From Leisingera sp. JC1 (GTDB taxonomy: Bacteria; Pseudomonadota; Alphaproteobacteria; Rhodobacterales; Rhodobacteraceae), in assembly GCF_001679925.1 (NCBI RefSeq), contig NZ_LYUZ01000086.1, forward strand, positions 1-61,483: a stretch of DNA of 61,483 nt, written 5' to 3'. The notes under the pieces are model-generated. The model was not told the DNA's origin. It was given only the letters and a program-made list of their open reading frames with translations, and did not search any database. This document shows positions 9,299-17,673 of this stretch, piece after piece; positions within the stretch are counted from its first letter, which is position 1; every line of letters starts with the position of its first letter. The position numbers and the translations under genes were made by a program.

Positions 9299-12200
9299 TC
9301 AATAGTCCCGCTTGAAGAACAGGCCGACGCCGGTTTCCCCCTCGCTGTCCACAGTGCCCTGAACGGTCAGGCTTTTGGTGACGTCCAGGTTGATGCTCAG
9401 CTCGCTGTCGCCCTGGGTGTTGATGTTGAAGTCGGTATAAACGTTCTCCGCCACGTAGCCGCCCAGCCCCAGCTGCCCGGTGCCCAGGTTGTCGGTGCCG
9501 ATATCAACATCCGACGCGCCCGTGGCTTCGCGCACCTTGCTCTGGGCGCCGCCGCCGCGGCCGCTGAGCGTCAGTGCAGACCCAGCCAGCCGTGCCAGCG
9601 CCAGCGGTGAAATATCCCCGATATTTTCGCCGAACAGCAGCAATGCCAGGGCCTCTTCGCTTGGCCGCGGCGGGTCGGAGGTTACCTTGATTTCTGGCGC
9701 ATCGACCCGGCCGGAGATTTCCAGCGTCGCGGTGCCCTGTTCCGTGGCAGCGGTGGATTTGAATTCCAGATAGGGTTTCAGATCGCCCAATAGGGTGATC
9801 CGGCCCTCATCCAGTTCCAGCCGCCGGCCAAGGATATCAAAGGTGCCGCGGATCAGGCTGATCTGGCCGGAGGGCGAGGGCCGCGCGGTGGTGCCGCGCA
9901 GGTGGATCTGGCCGCCCAGTTCCGAGCGCAAGCCGCGGCCGCGGGCAAAGATCCGCGACGGTGCGCTGATCGTGATGTCGAGATCCGTTCTGCCCGAGCC
10001 GCCTGCGCTGCTGCTGCTTCTGCCGGTCAGCCCGGCGCGGGCCAGCGTCCGGCGCACGTCCCGCGGTGCGCCCACATGGCGGACCGGCGGGATCGGTGCA
10101 GAGGACACCGACCCGCCTGCGGTGTTCAGGTTGATATTGGTCTCGCCCACATTGATCTGGCCGGCAATCCGGTTGTTGCCCGCCATGGCGCCGGACATTG
10201 CCAGACTGCCGTTCAGGAGGGTCTCATAGGACAGATGATCTGTCACCACCACGTCGCCGATGGCGATCTGCAGGTTGCCGTTGAACGGCGGCAGCAGCCC
10301 CACCGGACCGCTGATCCGCACCGTGCCGCCGTCGCGCGGGCGGGCGGAGACCTGCACCTGTGCATTGGAGCGGGCAATGGAGACTGTCGCGTTGATGTCA
10401 TCCACCCGCTGCGCCGCGGCCGGGATCGCCAGCGAGGCGCCGGGAATTAGGATGGTGCCACTGACCCCGTCCAGTGCCGGAACGCCGCGCATCGACATGT
10501 CGAAGTTCGCAGGCCCTTGCATCAGGTTGGGGGAAATAAAGGGATTGAGGCCTTCCAGCCGCAGGGTGCCCTTGGCTGTCACATCGGCGGTGCCCTTCGC
10601 CTCGTTCCAGCTGCCCTCGATGCGGCTGTCGATCCCCGCCGGGCCGCTGGCGGTACTGTCCACAGTCCAGGTCCCATCGCGCCGTGTGGCGGTGCCTGCG
10701 GCAGCCAGCCGGCCGGGCAGGTCCGGCACCAGCCGCTGCAGCTCTGCCATCACCGCGTCGAACTTCAGATCGGTGCTGCCGTTGCTTTCGGTGAAGCGGG
10801 CCTCGGTCTCCACCGCAATCCCGGCAGGCCCGGTTGCTTGAACAGTTGCCTGCCATTCGCCATTGCGCCGTTCTGCCATGCCCTCGGCACTCAGTTTGCC
10901 CGCGAGCTGCGGCACAAAGCGTTCCAGCTCGTTCCAGGCCGCGGCAAAGGTGAAATCAGCGTCCCCCTCAAGCGTCACCGACCCGTCCAGCTTGGCGCTG
11001 GAGGTATGCGGCCCCTTCAGTTCCGCCACGCCGCTGAAGGTATCGCCGGTGCGGCTGAGGGTGGTGGCCAGCTCCAGCGTGCCAGGCGCCTGCGGCAGCA
11101 GCATTTCCAACCGGTTCAGCTTGGCCGTGATGTCCAGCTGGCCTGCCTGATTGTTCAGCGTGCCCTTGGCTGTCGCCGCCAGCGCGTTGCCGGCCAAATT
11201 GAATTGGTCGATGGTGATGCCGTTTTCATCCCGCGCGGCCTTCAGATCCAGCGTGGTGGTGCCTGCCAGCAGCTCATCTGCCTGGGCGATGCCCGCCGAC
11301 AGATCCTGCGCCTGCAGCGAAAGGCCGGTGTCGAACCCGCCGGTCAGCGGCGTGAAGGACCCCGTGACCTTGGCCTGCACGGCACCGCCCAGCGGACGCC
11401 CTGCCAGTTCGGAAAACCGGCCCAGATCCGCAGCGCCCGCTGTCAGGTCCGCGGTGACCTTCAGCCCCTCTTCCAACCCGTCAAAGGCCACGTCGCCCGC
11501 GGCCTGATAGTCGCTGCCGCGCAGCTCCATGTCCGTGACATGCAGCGCACCGGGGCCGTCGGTGCTGAGCGTGCCTTCAAACCGGATCTCATTGCCGGTG
11601 GCCTTGGCCAGCGCCGGGTCGCGCGGCTGGAAGCCGCTGAGGCCGGCCGTCAGCCGGCCCTCCAGCGCAAAGCCGCTGGTCTGGTCCAGGGTGCCGCGGC
11701 CGGCGATCTCAGCCGTGTCCACCAAGGCGCCCGGATGGCTCAGCTGATTGAGCACCCCGTCCAGCACCCAGCGGCCTTCGAGCGTCTTCTGCAGCTGCAG
11801 GTCGGCCTTGGCCAGCGTGGTCTGGCCGTCGCTGGTCGGCAGCGTGACCGCAGCCTGGCCGGCGGGCGGGGTGATCGCGGTCTTCAGGTTAGCGGTGGCC
11901 AGCTTGCCGCCCGCATCCAGCGCGGCGGCGCCGGTGATCCGCAGCGCATTGGTGCGCAGGACCAGCGTATCGAGCGTTACCGCGCCGCTGCCCTCGCGCA
12001 GCCCCTTGACGTTCAGGCGCAGGCCGGGACCGAAGAACGGCCGGTGCACCGGCGGCAGCAGCACGTCAATGTTGCCGCCCAGATCGGCGGAAAACCCGAT
12101 GTCGCGCGGTGTCTCAGGCGCGGCATCCGCAGGCAGAGGCCGGGCCGCCAGCACCACCTGGCCGCCCAGCCGCTCAGTTCCATTGGTGCTGAAAGCGATA

Positions 12201-12928
12201 TCGGCGGTGAAATCCGTGACCGGGCCGCTGCCCTTGGCCGTCAGCTGCAGGTCGGGATTGCCCGGCAGGTCCAGCCCGCGTGAAATCAGCCCGCCCGCAG
12301 CCTCGTCGGCCGACAGGTCCAGGGTGATCTGCTGGGTTTCATTGGCATAGGCAGCCTCCAGCCGGATGTGGTCGCCGGGCTTGTCCAGCCGTGCGGCCTC
12401 CAGTTTGGTGTCCAGCGCGCCGTCCACCAGTTTCAGGGTGCCCTCGACCCGCAGGCTGGCGGCTGTTCCGGCCAGTTCCTCGCCCAGTTCGATCCGCGCT
12501 GCCTTGATCTGACCCAGTTCGATGGCCACCGGCAGCTCCGGCAGGGCAAAGGGTGTGGTCTCGGCTTCCGGCAGCTCCGGGTCCGGCGGCAGCGGCTCAG
12601 GCGCGCGTTCGATCGCGATACGCTCCGCCGACAGCTCATTAACCGAGAACCGCCCGCGCAACAGGTCCAGCCGGTTCCAGTCCAGCACCGCACCCTCGAC
12701 GGTCAGCCAGATGCCGTCCTCGTCGGCCACGGTGATTTTCCTGATCTTGGCCTGCGAGGAAAACGCGCCCTCCAGGCCGCTCACGCTGATATAGCGGCTG
12801 TCGCCTGACAGGGTGTCCTCCAGGAAATCAACCAGTAGCCCGCCGGCGTCCTCCTTGGTGGTCTCCTGCGCGGCAACCGGCGCCACGGTCAGGCCCAGTG
12901 CGAGCGTATAGCCAAGAACCTGTCTCAA
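9299..12928 (-). CDS. tamB: Translocation and assembly module inner-membrane protein TamB
   Basis: TamB spans the periplasm as a long beta-rich groove. It works with the outer-membrane protein TamA in autotransporter assembly and, in better-studied bacteria, in phospholipid transport to the outer membrane. This 1209-residue protein has an N-terminal signal/anchor (residues 1–20), long repetitive beta-strand sequence through the middle, and the conserved C-terminal DUF490 domain in roughly the last 350 residues, ending in VGLFFKRDY. The start is TTG at 12928, overlapping the tamA stop by four bases, so translation is probably coupled. The Asp/Gly-rich repetitive composition is normal for the family. 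Confidence 0.93.
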   Translation of the reverse strand: MRQVLGYTLALGLTVAPVAAQETTKEDAGGLLVDFLEDTLSGDSRYISVSGLEGAFSSQAKIRKITVADEDGIWLTVEGAVLDWNRLDLLRGRFSVNELSAERIAIERAPEPLPPDPELPEAETTPFALPELPVAIELGQIKAARIELGEELAGTAASLRVEGTLKLVDGALDTKLEAARLDKPGDHIRLEAAYANETQQITLDLSADEAAGGLISRGLDLPGNPDLQLTAKGSGPVTDFTADIAFSTNGTERLGGQVVLAARPLPADAAPETPRDIGFSADLGGNIDVLLPPVHRPFFGPGLRLNVKGLREGSGAVTLDTLVLRTNALRITGAAALDAGGKLATANLKTAITPPAGQAAVTLPTSDGQTTLAKADLQLQKTLEGRWVLDGVLNQLSHPGALVDTAEIAGRGTLDQTSGFALEGRLTAGLSGFQPRDPALAKATGNEIRFEGTLSTDGPGALHVTDMELRGSDYQAAGDVAFDGLEEGLKVTADLTAGAADLGRFSELAGRPLGGAVQAKVTGSFTPLTGGFDTGLSLQAQDLSAGIAQADELLAGTTTLDLKAARDENGITIDQFNLAGNALAATAKGTLNNQAGQLDITAKLNRLEMLLPQAPGTLELATTLSRTGDTFSGVAELKGPHTSSAKLDGSVTLEGDADFTFAAAWNELERFVPQLAGKLSAEGMAERRNGEWQATVQATGPAGIAVETEARFTESNGSTDLKFDAVMAELQRLVPDLPGRLAAAGTATRRDGTWTVDSTASGPAGIDSRIEGSWNEAKGTADVTAKGTLRLEGLNPFISPNLMQGPANFDMSMRGVPALDGVSGTILIPGASLAIPAAAQRVDDINATVSIARSNAQVQVSARPRDGGTVRISGPVGLLPPFNGNLQIAIGDVVVTDHLSYETLLNGSLAMSGAMAGNNRIAGQINVGETNINLNTAGGSVSSAPIPPVRHVGAPRDVRRTLARAGLTGRSSSSAGGSGRTDLDITISAPSRIFARGRGLRSELGGQIHLRGTTARPSPSGQISLIRGTFDILGRRLELDEGRITLLGDLKPYLEFKSTAATEQGTATLEISGRVDAPEIKVTSDPPRPSEEALALLLFGENIGDISPLALARLAGSALTLSGRGGGAQSKVREATGASDVDIGTDNLGTGQLGLGGYVAENVYTDFNINTQGDSELSINLDVTKSLTVQGTVDSEGETGVGLFFKRDY

Positions 12929-14727
12929 AACGCCTGTCCTATACCGATATAGAATTGCAGCCCGTCCTCGGACCCGCCGTCCACCGGATAGGCAAGGTCA
13001 AGCCGGATCGGGCCGATGCCCGCCACATCATAGCGCACACCGATGCCCGCGCCCGCATGGCGCGCGGAGGAGCCGGAGACGAAACTGTCCGCGTCGACAA
13101 AGCCGAGGTCATAAAAGCCAACCAGGGAAATCTTGTCGGTGACTTTGCCCCGGACTTCGGCGGACAGGGCGGCAAAGCTGCGTCCGCCCGCGGTGCCGCC
13201 ATTGGCCGGCACGCCCAGCGACTGGTACTCATGCCCGCGCACGGTGCCCGCACCGCCGGAGAAGAACAGAAGGGTAGGGGAAATCTCGCTGAGCGATGGC
13301 CCCACCACGGAGCCCAGCTGCACGCGGCCCGCCAGCACGATCCGGTCATCCGCGCCCAGCCCGTAATAGGCACGCCCGTCGCCCTTCAGCTGCAGGCCTG
13401 ATTTGCTGCCGCCAAACCCGATGAAGGGTGTGGCAGCCCCCTGCAGGAAGTAACCGCTGGCCGGGTTCACCCGGCTGTCGCGGGCATCATATTCGGCGCG
13501 GATGCGGCCAGCCGCATATTTGAACCGGCGCTTGCCGAACACGTCTTCCGCCAGGATGGAGGACACCCCCAGCGCGGCCTCGGCATAGAATGTGTCTGAG
13601 AAAGTCCGCCGCGCCCCGATGGCACCGTAAACGCGGGTTGCGGTGTAATGCTCCTCGTCCAGCCGCTCCGCCTCAGCCAGGTAAAAGATCAGGTCATCGG
13701 GGCCCAGTTTCGCGGGCCGGTCCAGCCGAACCGCAACGCGCCCGTCGATGTCGTTGCTGCTGCCGATGCCGCTGATGCGGGCTTCGATCCGCAGCTTCTC
13801 GGCATTGCCGAACAGGTTGCGGTGCATCCAGCTGCCTGACAGTTCCAGCCCGTCGGATGAGCTGATTTCGGCGCCAAAGGTCAGGCGGCGGGGCGGCAGG
13901 TCCTCAACCTGCGCCACGAAATCGAGGGTGCCGTCCGGGTTGGGCTGATCCGCCTCGCGCAGGACAACGCTGGAAAACGTGCCGGTGCGCCGCAGCCTTG
14001 TGGCAGATTTTGAGATCAGGTCAGGGTGGAATTCTTCTCCCGCCGGGAAGCCCGCAATGCGGCGGATGGCGTCTTCGGTTACGGCGGTATCACCAGTGAT
14101 CCGCATCTGCCCGAAGCGCAGCTTCGGACCCGGCGCCAGCCGCAACCGGGCATCCAGACGCGCCTGCAGGTGATTGGCGGTGATGTTCTGCTCCGCCACG
14201 TCAGCCTTGGCGTGGCCGCTGCGGCGCCAGGCGCGGACGCCTGCAATGGCGGCATCGCGGATCACTCCGGTTCCGGCCGGCTTGCCGGGGGCGAATCCCT
14301 CGGGGGTCTCCACATCGCTGTTTTGCGGGAACGGCGCCAGCTCGGCCCGGCCAAAGACGAACTGCGGGCCGGGTTTTACGGTGATTTCCACCTTGTTTAC
14401 GGTCTTCGGCGGGTTCAGCGGCTGGATCTGCGCGGCCTCGCGCCCGTCCAGGCGGATGTTCACAACCGGCGAGAAGTGCCCCGCGTCATAAAGCACCTGC
14501 ACCAGCGTCCGGTAATCCGACAGCGCGGCTGCCAGCAGTTCCTGCACGCTGGTCTCGCCGCTGGCCGCAACCGAAGCCGACGCGCCGCGCAGCTTTTCCG
14601 CAAGGGCCTCGTCCGCCCCGGGGGCTTGCAAGGTTGCTTCGGCCGCATTGCCCGGCAGCGCCGGCAGGGTCAGGAGACTGAAGGCGAGAGCGCGCGCCAG
14701 GCAGCGCGGGCGAAAGGGAAAATTCAT
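12925..14727 (-). CDS. tamA: Translocation and assembly module outer-membrane protein TamA
   Basis: TamA is a 600-residue Omp85-family barrel that pairs with TamB. Seen are a signal peptide (about residues 1–28, cut after GNAA), a periplasmic POTRA region to about residue 280, and a C-terminal beta-barrel ending in the outer-membrane signature IGIGQAF with terminal Phe. The barrel includes the VRGHEYQSLG segment corresponding to the conserved VRG(F/Y) loop. It is first in a two-gene operon; its promoter must lie in the hairpin-rich region 14728–15160. Start is the ATG at 14727. Confidence 0.93.
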   Translation of the reverse strand: MNFPFRPRCLARALAFSLLTLPALPGNAAEATLQAPGADEALAEKLRGASASVAASGETSVQELLAAALSDYRTLVQVLYDAGHFSPVVNIRLDGREAAQIQPLNPPKTVNKVEITVKPGPQFVFGRAELAPFPQNSDVETPEGFAPGKPAGTGVIRDAAIAGVRAWRRSGHAKADVAEQNITANHLQARLDARLRLAPGPKLRFGQMRITGDTAVTEDAIRRIAGFPAGEEFHPDLISKSATRLRRTGTFSSVVLREADQPNPDGTLDFVAQVEDLPPRRLTFGAEISSSDGLELSGSWMHRNLFGNAEKLRIEARISGIGSSNDIDGRVAVRLDRPAKLGPDDLIFYLAEAERLDEEHYTATRVYGAIGARRTFSDTFYAEAALGVSSILAEDVFGKRRFKYAAGRIRAEYDARDSRVNPASGYFLQGAATPFIGFGGSKSGLQLKGDGRAYYGLGADDRIVLAGRVQLGSVVGPSLSEISPTLLFFSGGAGTVRGHEYQSLGVPANGGTAGGRSFAALSAEVRGKVTDKISLVGFYDLGFVDADSFVSGSSARHAGAGIGVRYDVAGIGPIRLDLAYPVDGGSEDGLQFYIGIGQAF

Positions 14728-14834
14728 GTCTGCTCCGGCAGCGGGCGTAAAATTACCGCCTGACCCCGGTTGAGGTCCAGGCGTTCCAAAGCAAGCCTAG
14801 CACGGGAAAATTGAGGGATGGAACCTGCAAAGCG

Positions 14835-14873
14835 GCGGCAATCCGCCGGTGTCTGGCAACGGCGGATTGCCGC
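14835..14873. repeat. Perfect 14-bp inverted repeat upstream of tamA
   Basis: The arms GCGGCAATCCGCCG and its exact complement are separated by 11 bases. The transcript would form a very stable stem in either direction. No T-run follows, so it is not a standard terminator; an operator, a 5'-UTR structure of tamA or an RNA end are all possible. Confidence 0.7.
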
Positions 14874-14945
14874 GCATGGGCGGCGGTGTCGCGGCAGCAG
14901 CTAATCAGCATTGGAAAGCGGAACAGGGTATGTGATAGATTAAAC

Positions 14946-14974
14946 CAGCTCCAGCGGGTATTCCGCCGGAGCTG
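14946..14974. repeat. 12-bp hairpin with 5-base loop
   Basis: The arms CAGCTCCAGCGG and CCGCCGGAGCTG pair with a single mismatch around GTATT. There is no T-run after it. Function is not apparent. Confidence 0.55.
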
Positions 14975-15042
14975 TCACTGTTTAACAAAGAACAAGAGCA
15001 ACGTCAGGCGCAGCCACCACTCACAAAGCAGCCAGCCTGACT

Positions 15043-15112
15043 GGAATGATACCACGCATGATTTTACTGTCTATATAATTGTCAGTTTGATAAGGTTGTG
15101 TGGTATCATTTC
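15043..15112. promoter_or_regulatory. Long imperfect inverted repeat, candidate operator of the winged-helix gene
   Basis: Two arms sharing AATGATACCAC (at 15045 on the plus strand and again from 15110 on the minus strand) match at about 17 of 20 positions and flank about 35 AT-rich bases. The right arm ends about 50 bases before the TTG of the winged-helix gene. The arrangement suits a dimeric regulator binding both arms, perhaps autoregulation; that is inference. Confidence 0.5.
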
Positions 15113-15160
15113 ACCCTGGCCCTGCCGGGGCGCGGTTTATGAGGATCCGGGAGAGCGGTT

Positions 15161-15463
15161 TTGGACCGGTTGAGACCAATTTTCGAACTTCGCGACATGC
15201 TTCACCAAATGGAGCGTGATTTAGGCCTGGACCGCCTGAGCCGGTCGGAGCGTGACGTGCTTCTGGCTGCAAATTCGCTGACAACAACGCCGGGCGAAGC
15301 GGTGCAATCCGAACAGATCCGCAATCACCGGCTGGTCAAGGGGCTTGCCCAGGCCACCTTTCACCGCACGCTCAAGTCGCTGCTGGAACTGGGGCTGATC
15401 AAGCGGGCTGGCGGCAGCAAGGCCAAGCATTATGTGGTGAGTTTCGATCCTGCGGCAAAATGA
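15161..15463 (+). CDS. Small winged-helix (MarR-like) DNA-binding protein
   Basis: This 100-residue protein looks like an isolated winged helix-turn-helix domain. Residues 26–95 contain LSRSERDVLLAA, a putative recognition segment GLAQATFHRTLKSLLELGLI, and a short wing (KRAGGSKAKHYVVS) typical of MarR-type readers. The start is TTG at 15161 with GAGAGCGG upstream; no ATG in frame gives a complete fold. It has no ligand domain. The large inverted repeat just upstream suggests self-regulation. The target genes are unknown; the membrane-protein gene 66 bases downstream may be co-transcribed. Confidence 0.72.
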   Translation: MDRLRPIFELRDMLHQMERDLGLDRLSRSERDVLLAANSLTTTPGEAVQSEQIRNHRLVKGLAQATFHRTLKSLLELGLIKRAGGSKAKHYVVSFDPAAK

Positions 15464-15505
15464 CGGCGCCGCGCCGATCATACATTCCGCGGATTGCAGG
15501 TTTCC

Positions 15506-15528
15506 CCGCTCCCGTCTAAAGGGAGCGG
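15506..15528 (+). promoter_or_regulatory. Hairpin that hides the ribosome site of the next gene
   Basis: CCGCTCCC and GGGAGCGG form a perfect 8-bp stem around a 7-base loop, ending one base before the ATG at 15530. The only good Shine–Dalgarno sequence (GGGAG, 15521–15525) is inside the stem, so translation of the membrane protein is probably limited unless the stem is opened. It could also serve as an intrinsic attenuator, but no T-run follows. Confidence 0.5.
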
Positions 15529-15529
15529 T

Positions 15530-16138
15530 ATGAGACGAGTATTTCAGCTGTTTGCTGGCCTTCAAAGTTTTGCGGTGATCACGGCCGCCTATATCATCTG
15601 TCACGGGCTGACCGCCTGGGTGGTGACGCCTGTGCAGGGGATTTTCCTGCCGGAGATCACAGTCTTTGCCAGCCTAATTTACCTGCCGCATGGGGTGCGG
15701 GTGCTGGCGGTTTGGCTGCTGGGCTGGCGGGCGGTTCTGCCGCTGGCTGCGGGCGCTTTCCTGTCGGAGTGGATATTTACCGAAGCCGGAGTGCGCCAAC
15801 TGATGGAACCTGTGCTGCTGGAATCTGTCGCCGTTGGTGCGGTCTCTGCCTTTGTGGCCTTTGAAATCGCAGGGCTGTTCGGCTGGAACCTCTATGCCGG
15901 CCAGCCGCGGCGGATTTCCTGGACCAGTCTTCTGGCGGTTGGCGCGCTGGCCTCGCTGATCAATTCGGCGGGGCAGTCGGTTGTGTTTTCGGGCCTGATC
16001 TTTCCCGGCGATCAGCTGCCGGTAATGGCGGTTTATGCCGCAGGCGATCTGCTCGGCCTTGCTGTCTGCATGCTGGCGCTGACGATGATCTTCCGCTGGC
16101 TGCGTCTGGCCGGCAAAAGGCGCTGCCCGCAGGAATAG
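15530..16138 (+). CDS. MASE1-like integral membrane protein of unknown function
   Basis: The 202-residue product is almost entirely hydrophobic, with six or seven predicted membrane helices (for example residues 10–35, 60–80, 100–120, 140–160 and 170–195). The pattern resembles the MASE1 sensor domain found at the N-terminus of some histidine kinases and diguanylate cyclases, but no cytoplasmic output domain follows; the protein ends in a short basic tail. It may be co-transcribed with the winged-helix gene. The ribosome site is inside a hairpin, see that entry. The family assignment is tentative. Confidence 0.65.
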   Translation: MRRVFQLFAGLQSFAVITAAYIICHGLTAWVVTPVQGIFLPEITVFASLIYLPHGVRVLAVWLLGWRAVLPLAAGAFLSEWIFTEAGVRQLMEPVLLESVAVGAVSAFVAFEIAGLFGWNLYAGQPRRISWTSLLAVGALASLINSAGQSVVFSGLIFPGDQLPVMAVYAAGDLLGLAVCMLALTMIFRWLRLAGKRRCPQE

Positions 16139-16140
16139 CA

Positions 16141-16161
16141 AAGCCCGCCGGAGGCGGGCTT
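16141..16161. terminator. Bidirectional terminator between membrane protein and GAPDH genes
   Basis: The 9-bp stem AAGCCCGCC / GGCGGGCTT with a 3-base loop lies between two convergent genes, with A/T tracts at its base on both strands. Confidence 0.8.
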
Positions 16162-16187
16162 GCAGTCGGAGCAGAAGGACAGGGGGG

Positions 16188-17171
16188 CTACCCGGCCATC
16201 AGCCGCGCCACATCCAGCATCCGCGCAGAGAAGCCCCATTCATTGTCATACCAGCCGAACACCCGCACCTGGGCGTCCCCGGCCATGCGGGTTTCCGGCC
16301 CGGCAATCACCAGCGATTCCGGCCGCGCCCGCAGGTCGGAAGAGACCAGCGGCCTGTCAGTCCAGCCCAGCACCTCGGACGCGGAAACGCCCTCGCGCAG
16401 TGCAGCAGTGAACTCTGCCTCGTTCATCGGGGTTTTCAGATGTGCGACCAGATCAATGGCAGAAACGCTGGCCGTCGGCACCCGCACCGCGGCCCCGCTG
16501 ACCCGGCCTTTCAAATGCGGCAGCACCTCATCGATCAGATGCATGGCGGAGGTAGTCGTCGGCACCATCGACTGCGCGCCGCCGCGCGAGCGCGCAAAAT
16601 CGCCGCGCGGCGCGTCCACCATCGGCTGCGAGTTTGTGTAACAGTGGATGGTGGTCATATGCGCGGTGTCGATCCCGGCGATCTGATCCAGCAGCTTGAC
16701 CAGCGGCGTCAGCCCGTTGGTGGTGCAGGAGGCGTTGGAGACGATCCGCGCATCGCCCAGCGTCTCTTCATTTGCACCCAGCACCACGGTCAGTTCAGCC
16801 GCGGGAGAGGGGCCGGAGATCAGCACCTTGGCAGCGCCCGCCTTCAGACCGCGCTCCGCCACGTCAGACGTCCGCGCAATGCCGGTGCATTCCAGGACCA
16901 GATCGACACCGCTCAGGTCAACTTTGGTCAGGTCGGGCTCATGGCTCACCGGAATACTGCGCCCCATCACCAGCAGCGCGTCATCACCGTGTTCAACCGG
17001 ATGGCCAAAGGGGCCAAAGGTGCTGTCGTACTGAAACAGATAGGCGCACATGTCCAAGGGCGCGATATCATTGATCCGCACCACCTCTATGCCGTCCCCG
17101 CGCGACGTGGTCAGAATCTGGCGCAGGATGGCGCGGCCGATGCGGCCGAATCCGTTGATAGCAAGTTTCAT
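16188..17171 (-). CDS. gap: Glyceraldehyde-3-phosphate dehydrogenase
   Basis: The enzyme oxidises glyceraldehyde 3-phosphate to 1,3-bisphosphoglycerate with NAD(P). The 327-residue protein starts with the Rossmann motif INGFGRIGR. It has the catalytic Cys149 in SNASCTTNG, the conserved region TTIHCYTNSQ, and ends near WYDNEWGFSARM. The start is the ATG at 17171; a TTG two codons upstream is less likely. Compared with a canonical enzyme the sequence around residues 180–200 reads DAPRGDFARSRGGAQSMVP, where usual glycolytic enzymes have a DGPxxDLRRARAA segment, so this may be a paralogue rather than the main glycolytic copy. A 9-bp inverted repeat sits 45 bases upstream of the start. Confidence 0.93.
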   Translation of the reverse strand: MKLAINGFGRIGRAILRQILTTSRGDGIEVVRINDIAPLDMCAYLFQYDSTFGPFGHPVEHGDDALLVMGRSIPVSHEPDLTKVDLSGVDLVLECTGIARTSDVAERGLKAGAAKVLISGPSPAAELTVVLGANEETLGDARIVSNASCTTNGLTPLVKLLDQIAGIDTAHMTTIHCYTNSQPMVDAPRGDFARSRGGAQSMVPTTTSAMHLIDEVLPHLKGRVSGAAVRVPTASVSAIDLVAHLKTPMNEAEFTAALREGVSASEVLGWTDRPLVSSDLRARPESLVIAGPETRMAGDAQVRVFGWYDNEWGFSARMLDVARLMAG

Positions 17172-17215
17172 GCGCAATCTATGGCAGGCGCACTGGCGCC
17201 GCTCAATCCGCTGTG

Positions 17216-17242
17216 CTTGGGAAAATGATCACATTTCCCAAG
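17216..17242. promoter_or_regulatory. Inverted repeat in the GAPDH promoter region
   Basis: CTTGGGAAA and TTTCCCAAG form a perfect 9-bp inverted repeat with a 9-base spacer containing TGATCA. It lies 45 bases upstream of the GAPDH start. No T-run follows on the minus strand, which argues for a protein-binding site rather than a terminator of the upstream gene. The regulator is unknown. Confidence 0.55.
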
Positions 17243-17292
17243 AGGATGTTTCAGAAAAACCCTGCCAAACCGCGCAAGCGTCAGGCGCGTTG

Positions 17293-17607
17293 CTATTTGC
17301 GGCAGATCACCTGCGCATAGTAGGTGCCGGTGATGTTGCGCACCATCGTGTCCAGATTGACGCTGCAGCCGGTGGCGGTGCGAATGGCCCTGACCGCCTG
17401 GCGCGCTGTCAGCACCGCGGGCGGGCGGAAGGCCAGATGCTCCAGGTTCATCCGGGTGGCGCTGTAGCGGCCCGGGGCGTCCTCCACCGGGGCCACCACC
17501 CAGTCACGGCCCAGGACGGTGACCTGTTTGCCTTCGACGCCCTTGGCCCCTGCAGCCGGGGCCAGCGCGGCGCAAAGGGCCGCTGCCAATGCAGTCTGTT
17601 TCATCAT
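17293..17607 (-). CDS. Small secreted protein of unknown function
   Basis: The 104-residue product has a clear signal peptide (MMKQTALAAALCAALAPAAG, cleaved near AGA-KG), leaving a mature domain of about 84 residues. Two cysteines, in ATGCSVN and near the C-terminal AQVICRK, could form a disulphide in the periplasm. A GGAG ribosome site lies eight bases before the first of two adjacent ATGs. I do not recognise a family. It lies between GAPDH and the IclR regulator on the same strand. Confidence 0.75.
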   Translation of the reverse strand: MMKQTALAAALCAALAPAAGAKGVEGKQVTVLGRDWVVAPVEDAPGRYSATRMNLEHLAFRPPAVLTARQAVRAIRTATGCSVNLDTMVRNITGTYYAQVICRK

Positions 17608-17673
17608 CGAAATGCTCCTGCGGTAATCACTGGCCTCAGCCTAGCGCAGGGCAGGGGCATTGCAAGGTGCTGC

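Larger units (their letters stand above)
14728..15160. other. 433-base hairpin-rich intergenic region between tamA and the winged-helix gene
   Basis: The region serves two divergent genes. It holds a perfect 14-bp inverted repeat (14835–14873), a 12-bp hairpin with one mismatch (14946–14974) and a near-perfect 20-bp inverted repeat with a 35-base spacer (15043–15112), each listed separately. The part from about 15040 to 15110 is noticeably AT-rich. I see no open frame with a ribosome site. Confidence 0.6.

Noticed and set aside
10517-12283. 588-residue open frame opposite tamB
   Set aside because: The composition is typical of an antisense shadow; tamB is clearly real.
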